This document shows, piece after piece, positions 1-4,568 of a DNA stretch of 5,597 bases. The DNA comes from Clostridia bacterium (GTDB taxonomy: Bacteria > Bacillota > Clostridia > Oscillospirales > Acutalibacteraceae). The translations under genes and the position numbers were made by a program. The stretch is from assembly GCA_900769775.1 (NCBI GenBank), contig CAAGHT010000171.1, positions 1-5,597 of the forward strand, given 5' to 3'. Positions within the stretch are counted from its first letter, which is position 1, and the number at the start of each line of letters is the position of its first letter. Under the pieces are notes generated by a model that saw only the letters and a list, made by a program, of their open reading frames with translations, was not told the DNA's origin and did no database searches.

Positions 1-394
1 GATGGAGATCCCCAGAGCCTGCCTCACCGCAGACGAGATCGCCAAGGAAGCCGAGTTCTTCTGCTTCGGCACCAACGACCTTACCCAGATGACCTTCGGC
101 TTCAGCCGTGACGATGCTGGTAAGTTCCTCTCCGCTTACTATGACTCAAAGATTTATGAGAACGATCCGTTTGCTAAGCTCGACCAGAACGGCGTTGGTA
201 AGCTTATGGATATGGCTGTTACCCTTGGTAAAAAGGCTCGTCCTTCCATCCACTGCGGTATCTGCGGTGAGCACGGCGGAGACCCCGTATCTGTTGAATT
301 CTGCCACAAGATCGGCCTCGACTATGTATCCTGCTCTCCCTTCCGTGTTCCGATCGCACGCCTCGCTGCTGCCCAGGCTGCTATTAAGGGCTAA
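1..394 (+). CDS. ppdK: Pyruvate, phosphate dikinase, C-terminal fragment (5' end outside window)
   Basis: PPDK interconverts pyruvate, ATP and phosphate with phosphoenolpyruvate, AMP and pyrophosphate in the cytoplasm; anaerobic Clostridia often use it in glycolysis or gluconeogenesis. Only the last 130 codons are visible; position 1 is the last base of a preceding codon. The fragment is the end of the C-terminal PEP/pyruvate-binding barrel. It contains MEIPRA (visible residues 1-6), FGTNDLTQMTFGFSRDD (22-38) and HCGICGEHGGDP (84-95). The spacing of Glu2, Asn25 and Cys88 equals that of Glu745, Asn768 and Cys831 in the Clostridium symbiosum enzyme, where Cys831 is the general acid/base. The end also falls at the expected length, so the C-terminus is intact. 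The internal ATG at position 2 is not a start. Codons are strongly biased (CTC, TTC, GAC, ATC), as in highly expressed genes. Identification is secure. Confidence 0.96.
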   Translation, partial: MEIPRACLTADEIAKEAEFFCFGTNDLTQMTFGFSRDDAGKFLSAYYDSKIYENDPFAKLDQNGVGKLMDMAVTLGKKARPSIHCGICGEHGGDPVSVEFCHKIGLDYVSCSPFRVPIARLAAAQAAIKG

Positions 395-411
395 TTGCTA
401 ATAATAAAATC

Positions 412-429
412 GCTCGGGAAAATCCGAGC
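412..429 (+). terminator. Hairpin downstream of ppdK, weak terminator candidate
   Basis: A six-base-pair stem GCTCGG/CCGAGC (412-417 with 424-429) and a six-base loop lie 18 bases after the ppdK stop. No T-run follows directly (the next bases are AATCGGTGGG), so as an intrinsic terminator it is weak. It could instead be an RNA-stabilising 3' end or a partial attenuator. A second possible pairing, ATTGCT (394-399) with AGCAAT (427-432), competes with the 3' arm. Confidence 0.35.
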
Positions 430-485
430 AATCGGTGGGAATTTATACTATTTGCACCTATTTTCAGGGTTCTTTCATTCTTTGC

Positions 486-514
486 TTGCTTTTTTGCTCT
501 TTTTATTATATAAA
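486..514 (+). promoter_or_regulatory. Possible sigma-A promoter for the nagA-like gene
   Basis: TTGCTT (486-491), a 17-base spacer and TATAAA (509-514) resemble a housekeeping promoter and would start transcription about 50 bases before the start codon at 574. The surroundings are very T- and A-rich, so a chance match is possible. The rest of the 395-573 gap shows the hairpin at 412-429 and no open reading frame of note. Confidence 0.4.
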
Positions 515-573
515 TAATAATGCAGAAGAAAGAAAATTTACTGCAAAGGTTTATATAAAGAGGCGAATTTTTA

Positions 574-1746
574 ATGAAAGCTATTGTAAACGGAAAGCTC
601 GTATTTCCTGACAGAATATGTGACGGTGTTATTCTTATTGAGGACGGCAAGATTATTGCCAGCGGAGAAAACGTTGCCGTTCCCTCCTCCGCCGAGATAA
701 TTGATGCAAAGGGACTTTACGTCGGTCCCGGTCTTTTCGACCAGCATCTTCACGGATATTCCTCCTACGGAGAGAGAATTGATGTTATTCACGACACAAA
801 GGGTGTTGCCGAGCGTCACTTAAAGCACGGCACCACTACCCTCACCCCCTCGGTTGCTTATTCGGCAACTATGGAGGACTCGCTGAAAATCGTAGAGCAG
901 TGTGTAGAGCTATCGGAGGACAGAAATTCAACCGTCGCAGGCATTCACTTTGAGGGTCCCTACATAAACGCAACAAAGGGTGCAAATTCTCATCTTGCAT
1001 GGCCCTATTCCGATGAAGCAACAGAAAAGCTTTTTGATGCCGCACGGGGACACGGACTTCACTGCACCTACGCACCCGAAATGCCCTGGGCTGAAAAGGT
1101 TGAGGAATATATTACAAAGTATAATATAATTCTCGATATTGGCCATACAATAGCAGACCCCGAAAGCATTTACCGTTCTGTTTCCAAGGGAGCGAGAATT
1201 GTTACCCACCTCTTTGATGCTATGGGCAACTGCCGTGATGACGCCGCAACGGTTACGGGCGACCCACAGGACTGCGTTTCGGATATTGTGCTTTCTATTC
1301 CCGGTCTTTACTATGAGCTTATCTGCGACTCTCGCGCCATTCACGTAACCGAGGTCTCTCAGAGACAGACACTCCGTGCCGGCGGCGAGGACTATGTCAT
1401 ATGTATTTCCGACTGCACAGGCAGAGCTGCTGTGCTTAACCGCGGAGATTATCCGCCTGAGGACCCCAAGAGCGCCGAAGACCTTAACTGGAATATGCTC
1501 GGTCAGCTTTCGGGAAGCAGTCTCACAACCGCAATGAGTGTTCGTAACTTTATGAAATCTACCGGTTGTGATATACGCGTAGCCTTTAAGGTTGGCGCTA
1601 CGAACTCGGCAAAGGCGCTCGGTCTTGATGCTACTCTCGGTTCAATCGAAGCCGGCAAGGATGCCAACATCATTTTTGTCGATGATGCCTTTATGGTTAA
1701 AAAGGTTCTCTTCCTTGGTGAGAATGTAGACGAAGTTAGAAACTAA
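574..1746 (+). CDS. nagA: NagA-like amidohydrolase (probable N-acetylglucosamine-6-phosphate deacetylase)
   Basis: A complete 390-residue cytoplasmic amidohydrolase, close to the usual NagA length (about 380-390). NagA removes acetate from GlcNAc-6-phosphate, giving glucosamine-6-phosphate. Order of motifs: small N-terminal beta domain (1-50), metal-site HLH (His58, His60) in GLFDQHLHG, GTTTLTPS (86-93), HFEGPY with metal ligand Glu127, GHT with His191, THLFDAM with His212, CDSRAIHV (251-258) for substrate binding, and catalytic Asp280 in ISDCTG. The C-terminal run through NSAKALGL, GSIEAGKDANIIFVD is typical of the family. The ATG at 574 has AAAGAGG at 557-563, ten bases upstream. Oddities: KGAN where KGAH is usual, and about ten extra residues between His212 and the IHV motif, where the phosphate-binding REPG-type segment is not recognisable. 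The family is clear; the exact substrate is less so, and no nagB is in view. Confidence 0.8.
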   Translation: MKAIVNGKLVFPDRICDGVILIEDGKIIASGENVAVPSSAEIIDAKGLYVGPGLFDQHLHGYSSYGERIDVIHDTKGVAERHLKHGTTTLTPSVAYSATMEDSLKIVEQCVELSEDRNSTVAGIHFEGPYINATKGANSHLAWPYSDEATEKLFDAARGHGLHCTYAPEMPWAEKVEEYITKYNIILDIGHTIADPESIYRSVSKGARIVTHLFDAMGNCRDDAATVTGDPQDCVSDIVLSIPGLYYELICDSRAIHVTEVSQRQTLRAGGEDYVICISDCTGRAAVLNRGDYPPEDPKSAEDLNWNMLGQLSGSSLTTAMSVRNFMKSTGCDIRVAFKVGATNSAKALGLDATLGSIEAGKDANIIFVDDAFMVKKVLFLGENVDEVRN

Positions 1747-1761
1747 ATTAAAATAAAATAA

Positions 1762-1793
1762 AAAACCGCTATGGATTATTCCATAGCGGTTTT
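1762..1793. terminator. Bidirectional intrinsic terminator between nagA-like gene and the lipoprotein gene
   Basis: A perfect 13-base-pair inverted repeat (1762-1774 with 1781-1793, core ACCGCTATGG/CCATAGCGGT, loop ATTATT) sits between two converging genes. T-rich sequence follows the stem on both strands: TTTTGTTTT on the plus strand, and a long T-rich run on the minus strand complementary to 1745-1765. The minus-strand gene's stop codon (1797-1799) lies inside the plus-strand T-run. Confidence 0.93.
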
Positions 1794-1796
1794 GTT

Positions 1797-2747
1797 TTAT
1801 TCCATTATATAAATTTCAGAGAAAATCGGGAAATGGTCGGAAAGCTCGTCTGTACCAACGATAAAGTTTCTCATCTTAAGTCCCTTTACCATAATGTTAT
1901 CAAGGTACTGCTCCTCCTCTTTGCCGTAACGGTAGGTGCGGAAGGTGCCAAACTCGCCAAAGTTGCCGAGCGTAAAGTCATCCTTAAAGCCGTCAAGCTC
2001 GCCGCCGCGAAGCTCAGAGTCGGTATTGAGGTCGCCGCCGATAATTACGTTTTCCTTATCCTTGCAGTAGTTTACGATTGCCTCGAAATAGGGCTTTCTT
2101 GAGCCCTCGTAAACCTCGGGGCCTGCTTCGGGATGGCAAGCAATAACGTAGATTTCTTCGCCGCCAACGTTAACCTTTACCGAGAGAGGTCTTCTGCCTC
2201 CGCCAACTCCGGGAGCGTATGCAACGTCGATATATTCCATATCGGTAAGCTTATATTTCGAATAAATTCTGGGGAGTGATGCTCCCGATTCAAGATTGTA
2301 ACCGTAGCGGAAATATTCCTTAAAGAAGAAATCGTAAACATTTTTCTTGCCGCCTTTTGCCGATGTTGCAGGAGCGTCGAAGAACATTCTGTTTTCGCAA
2401 ACGATGAAAATATCGGGGTCCTCTCGTTCAAGAAGGGCAGAAAAATCTGCGATGGTCTTTTCCATCTGGGTCGCATTCATTGCGTCATAGCCTGCGCCCG
2501 ATTCACCGCCGCGAAGGCATCTGATATTATAGCTCATTACCTTAATTCTTGTTTTTCCTTCATACATTGCGCTGTCATCCTCACTTTCAGTAGACGATGT
2601 TTCGTCGGATATAACCTCTGTGCTCGAAATTTCAGAGGTCTCGCCGCCCACAGACTGATTACCGTCATCCTTGCAGCCGACTGCTCCAAAAACAAACACC
2701 AAAATAAGCATAAACGCTATTATACGAATTTTTCCGAATTTATTCAT
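1797..2747 (-). CDS. Exported lipoprotein with endonuclease/exonuclease/phosphatase (EEP) domain
   Basis: A complete 316-residue protein. Residues 1-24 are a signal peptide (Lys/Arg start, hydrophobic 9-21) ending in AVGC, so Cys25 is the probable lipidated residue and the protein should be anchored outside the membrane. A Ser/Thr/Glu/Asp-rich linker (about 30-62) precedes an EEP-fold catalytic domain (about 66-316). Visible family landmarks are SYNIR (Asn74), CEN (Glu118, metal-ligand position), LPRIYSKY (158-165), ACHPEAG (His205), GGDLNTD (Asp239, Asn241), YLDNIMV (Asp283) and LSDHFPIF (Asp304, catalytic His305). The family uses magnesium to cut phosphodiester or phosphomonoester bonds in DNA, RNA, phospholipids or inositol phosphates; the substrate here cannot be told. 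The start ATG has GAGAGGT seven bases upstream. It diverges from an AraC-type regulator that may control it. Fold and export are secure; function is open. Confidence 0.87.
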   Translation of the reverse strand: MNKFGKIRIIAFMLILVFVFGAVGCKDDGNQSVGGETSEISSTEVISDETSSTESEDDSAMYEGKTRIKVMSYNIRCLRGGESGAGYDAMNATQMEKTIADFSALLEREDPDIFIVCENRMFFDAPATSAKGGKKNVYDFFFKEYFRYGYNLESGASLPRIYSKYKLTDMEYIDVAYAPGVGGGRRPLSVKVNVGGEEIYVIACHPEAGPEVYEGSRKPYFEAIVNYCKDKENVIIGGDLNTDSELRGGELDGFKDDFTLGNFGEFGTFRTYRYGKEEEQYLDNIMVKGLKMRNFIVGTDELSDHFPIFSEIYIME

Positions 2748-2754
2748 TATTTTT

Positions 2755-2761
2755 ACCTCTC
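2755..2761 (-). promoter_or_regulatory. Ribosome binding site of the lipoprotein gene
   Basis: GAGAGGT on the minus strand lies seven bases before the ATG at 2747 and fixes the start of the signal peptide. Confidence 0.8.
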
Positions 2762-2772
2762 AATCTTTAGTA

Positions 2773-2801
2773 TTGACTTATCCTTACTTGCATTATATAA
2801 T
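2773..2801 (+). promoter_or_regulatory. Sigma-A promoter for the AraC-family regulator
   Basis: On the plus strand, TTGACT (2773-2778), a 17-base spacer and a perfect TATAAT (2796-2801) mirror the opposite-strand promoter exactly. Transcription would start near 2808, giving a leader of about 66 bases before the TTG start. RNA polymerase bound here should exclude polymerase from the lipoprotein promoter. Confidence 0.85.
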
Positions 2802-2820
2802 AACAGCGTAAGCTAGTCAA
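2792..2820 (-). promoter_or_regulatory. Sigma-A promoter for the EEP lipoprotein gene
   Basis: On the minus strand, TTGACT (2820-2815), a 17-base spacer and a perfect TATAAT (2797-2792) form a strong housekeeping-type promoter. Transcription would start near 2785, leaving a leader of about 38 bases. Its -10 box overlaps that of the opposite-strand promoter by two bases. Confidence 0.85.
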
Positions 2821-2859
2821 CATATTATTTTGAGGCATAATTTGACTTATTTTGTCATT

Positions 2860-2866
2860 AGGGGTG
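2860..2866 (+). promoter_or_regulatory. Ribosome binding site that decides a TTG start
   Basis: AGGGGTG lies seven bases before TTG at 2874. No in-frame ATG or GTG follows until well inside the ligand-binding domain, so this site supports TTG as the real start of the AraC-family gene. Confidence 0.8.
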
Positions 2867-2873
2867 AGTAGGC

Positions 2874-3683
2874 TTGGATAAATCATATGAGAAGCATACC
2901 CGAGAGCTTTATAAGAGCGACCTTGTTCCCTTTATCGCAAACCGAGTTGCAATTTCAAAAAACAGCGTGCCGTGGGTGCATTGGCACGAAAATATTGAGT
3001 TTTTGAGGTGCTATTCGGGTCAGGGACAGGCCATTTCGGGAGGTACGCGCTTCGCATTCGATTCTGATGATATTATATCAATCAATTCGGGTCTTCCTCA
3101 CGCCTTTATCTGCAGTGGCGCCGAGCCGCTCCGCTATGCTTATTTTATAGTTGATGTGGAATTTCTTAGATTAAACGGAATCGACCCCGAAGAGATAAAA
3201 TATTCGAGCCATATTCACGACCAAAAAGCCTCCGAGCTTTTTGACCGAGCCTTTGAAAGTCTTTCGAGTGACAGTGAATATGCCGTTCTCAAAAGCAGAA
3301 CGGCGATGCTCAATTTTTTAAGTTATATTACCGAGAGACATCTCTCAACACCCGATGAGCTACAAAATTCATCAAGCATTGATGAGATTAAAAAAACTGT
3401 TAACTATATCAGAAATAATTATAATAAGGACATTACTCTCCAAACAGCCGCTGATATTGCCGGCTTTAGCGTTTGTTATTTTTCGAGAAAGTTTAAAAAG
3501 ATAACGGGTCAAACCTTTATTACCTTTTTAAATTCGGTGCGTTGTGAAAATGCTGCAAATATGCTTAAAAACGGCGCTAAGGTTGCCGATGTCTGTTATG
3601 ACTGCGGTTTTAACGAGCCGAGCTATTTTTCACGCACCTTTAAGTCCCTTATGGGATATGCTCCCTCAGAAACTAAAAAATAA
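2874..3683 (+). CDS. AraC-family transcriptional regulator with cupin sensor domain
   Basis: A complete 269-residue DNA-binding regulator with a TTG start. The N-terminal half (about 15-100) is an AraC-type cupin sensor: VHWHENIEFL (35-44) is the usual opening of this domain, and SGLPHAF (72-78) its second conserved stretch. The C-terminal half (about 170-269) holds two helix-turn-helix units: the first around LQTAADIAGFSVCYFSRKFKK (189-209), the second around VADVCYDCGFNEPSYFSRTFK (237-257), then MGYAPSE, matching the AraC/XylS signature. Length fits the common 260-300-residue members, which often sense sugars or related small molecules; the effector cannot be told. It is transcribed away from the EEP lipoprotein gene from an overlapping promoter, so it probably controls that gene, itself, or both. 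The following gene is convergent and separately controlled. Family assignment is secure; targets are inference. Confidence 0.93.
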   Translation: MDKSYEKHTRELYKSDLVPFIANRVAISKNSVPWVHWHENIEFLRCYSGQGQAISGGTRFAFDSDDIISINSGLPHAFICSGAEPLRYAYFIVDVEFLRLNGIDPEEIKYSSHIHDQKASELFDRAFESLSSDSEYAVLKSRTAMLNFLSYITERHLSTPDELQNSSSIDEIKKTVNYIRNNYNKDITLQTAADIAGFSVCYFSRKFKKITGQTFITFLNSVRCENAANMLKNGAKVADVCYDCGFNEPSYFSRTFKSLMGYAPSETKK

Positions 3684-3688
3684 AGAAA

Positions 3689-3708
3689 CCCCGACCGCAA
3701 AGTCGGGG
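3689..3708. terminator. Bidirectional intrinsic terminator between the AraC gene and the transporter gene
   Basis: CCCCGAC (3689-3695) pairs with GTCGGGG (3702-3708) around the loop CGCAAA. On the plus strand AATTTTT follows; on the minus strand the bases complementary to 3670-3688 give a T-rich run. The two genes' stop codons (3681-3683 and 3714-3716) flank it tightly, and the plus-strand T-run overlaps the minus-strand stop. Confidence 0.92.
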
Positions 3709-3713
3709 AATTT

Positions 3714-4415
3714 TTATTCGGGAATTTTTCCTTTTTCCTTTAGCTTGCGCGCAATATAAACGATAGGCGTATCAAGCAGGCTTGTAAAGATATAGATTAC
3801 ATAGCTTGACAGAAGTATGGATAAAAAGGTTTTTGTGTTATACATCCCGTAAAAGGCAACCGTGTTGAATAAAACGGTATTGATTATCTGTGAAATGAGG
3901 GTTGAGCCGTTATTGCGAAGCCACAAAAAGCGATGACTATCGCCCCATTTTTTGCTTGAGAATTCCCACCACTTATGATAGAGCACTACATCGAGCTTTT
4001 GGGACACAGCATAGCCGATTAGGGAGGCTAAGATGAGACGCGGAGTAGTTGAAAATACGGCGCCGAGCGGCTCTGATACCCAGTCGTTACTGCTCTTTAC
4101 ATATAAAAACCACGACTGAGATATTATAACCATGGCTATGGCGGCAAAAATACCGATATTTACGGCTCGGTTTGCCACTTTTTTGCTCTCATTTTCTGAG
4201 AGAATGTCGGTTATAAGATAGGTTGAGGCGAAAAGAACATTCCCGAGAGTCTGCTCCATACCAAAAGCGTTTATCAGTATCAGCACCTCAATATTTGCAA
4301 GAATTGTTGCAATAACGGTAAAACCGTAAAGACCCGCCTTGCCGAAAAATCGGTAAGCGAGGAGGACGCCGCCGTAAATTAAGATAAGTGAACAGGCGAG
4401 TAAAAGTTCATTCAT
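3714..4415 (-). CDS. yhhQ: Queuosine precursor transporter, YhhQ (VUT/DUF165) family
   Basis: A 233-residue integral membrane protein that probably imports a queuosine precursor (queuine, preQ0 or preQ1) for tRNA modification. Hydrophobic segments lie at about 4-22, 28-50, 58-72, 84-105, 122-146, 170-190 and 195-223. Family hallmarks are FASTYLITDILSENESKK (62-79), YAVSQKLDVVLYHKW (135-149) and WLRNNGSTLISQIINTVLFN (165-184). The start at 4415 is chosen because GGAAAGGA (4429-4422) stands six bases before it and the length then fits the family (about 220-235). An in-frame ATG at 4484 would add 23 non-hydrophobic residues, has no ribosome binding site and lies upstream of a transcription terminator in an RNA structure. 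The gene has its own promoter and a structured leader, so it appears to be controlled by transcription attenuation. The family is well supported; which precursor is carried is not known. Confidence 0.92.
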   Translation of the reverse strand: MNELLLACSLILIYGGVLLAYRFFGKAGLYGFTVIATILANIEVLILINAFGMEQTLGNVLFASTYLITDILSENESKKVANRAVNIGIFAAIAMVIISQSWFLYVKSSNDWVSEPLGAVFSTTPRLILASLIGYAVSQKLDVVLYHKWWEFSSKKWGDSHRFLWLRNNGSTLISQIINTVLFNTVAFYGMYNTKTFLSILLSSYVIYIFTSLLDTPIVYIARKLKEKGKIPE

Positions 4416-4534
4416 AAAAGGTCCTTTCCGAAACTGAAAAACGCCCGTAGATACACTACGGGCGCAAAAATTCAAGTTCCCCATAGTTTTATTTTAAGAC
4501 AGGATGGTTTCGAACTGTCTGCACCTTCGGTGCC
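4416..4534 (-). promoter_or_regulatory. Structured leader of yhhQ, candidate queuosine-precursor (preQ1-type) riboswitch
   Basis: The predicted RNA starts near 4534 and runs about 119 bases to the start codon. In order on the minus strand: a 5' hairpin GCACC-GAA-GGTGC (4533-4521); stem P1 AGACAG/CTGTCT (4520-4515 with 4502-4497) with a 12-base loop; an A-rich stretch of 12 bases (4496-4485); ATGG (4484-4481), which can pair with CCAT in the P1 loop (4507-4504), making an H-type pseudoknot; then the intrinsic terminator and the ribosome binding site. PreQ1-I riboswitches share this plan (small stem, pseudoknot, A-rich tail next to the stem) and control queuosine genes. The loop sequence does not match the preQ1-I consensus I remember, so class membership is uncertain. 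Control by termination is well supported, the ligand is inference. Confidence 0.62.
4432..4465 (-). terminator. Intrinsic terminator in the yhhQ leader (attenuator)
   Basis: Read on the minus strand, a nine-base-pair GC-rich stem CGCCCGTAG/CTACGGGCG (4464-4456 with 4450-4442) with loop TGTAT is followed at once by TTTTTCAGTTT. It lies about 17 bases before the ribosome binding site of the transporter. The plus strand has no T-run after this stem, so the direction is clear. Placed between a promoter and its gene, it must be read through for expression. It may also stop transcripts from the upstream MATE gene. Confidence 0.92.
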
Positions 4535-4539
4535 CTATG

Positions 4540-4568
4540 ATTTTAACACCCGAAAGGTGATTTGTCAA
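4540..4568 (-). promoter_or_regulatory. Sigma-A promoter for the yhhQ leader
   Basis: On the minus strand, a perfect TTGACA (4568-4563), a 17-base spacer and TAAAAT (4545-4540) make a strong promoter; transcription would begin with G around 4535-4533. The -35 box overlaps the stop codon of the MATE gene (4567-4565). This separates transporter expression from the upstream gene and sets the 5' end of the leader exactly at the first hairpin. Confidence 0.82.

Larger units (their letters stand above)
2773..2850 (+). repeat. Direct repeat TTGACTTAT, possible operator pair
   Basis: TTGACTTAT occurs at 2773-2781, where it covers the plus-strand -35 box, and again at 2842-2850 in the leader of the regulator gene, 69 bases away. 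The second copy has no -10 box behind it, so it is not explained as a promoter. AraC-family proteins often bind direct repeats near their own promoter. The match is only nine bases in AT-rich DNA, so chance is possible. Confidence 0.3.

Noticed and set aside
384..650. 88-codon minus-strand open frame covering the ppdK-nagA gap
   Set aside because: It overlaps the start of the nagA-like gene, has low-complexity composition from the AT-rich gap and resembles no family.
928..1344. 138-codon minus-strand open frame within the nagA-like gene
   Set aside because: A shadow of the strongly supported plus-strand gene, with no recognisable domain and no separate ribosome binding site.
2177..2476. 99-codon open frame on the minus strand within the lipoprotein gene
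   Set aside because: Same strand, different frame, inside a gene with a clear signal peptide and catalytic motifs; no family features.
4416..4484. Longer reading of the transporter gene starting at ATG 4484
   Set aside because: No ribosome binding site precedes it, the added 23 residues do not look like the family, and the ATG is part of the leader's ATGG element upstream of a terminator. The ATG at 4415 has a good Shine-Dalgarno sequence.
4547..4559. CACC/GGTG hairpin just after the MATE stop, as a terminator
   Set aside because: Only four base pairs and no T-run; it falls inside the 17-base spacer of the yhhQ promoter.
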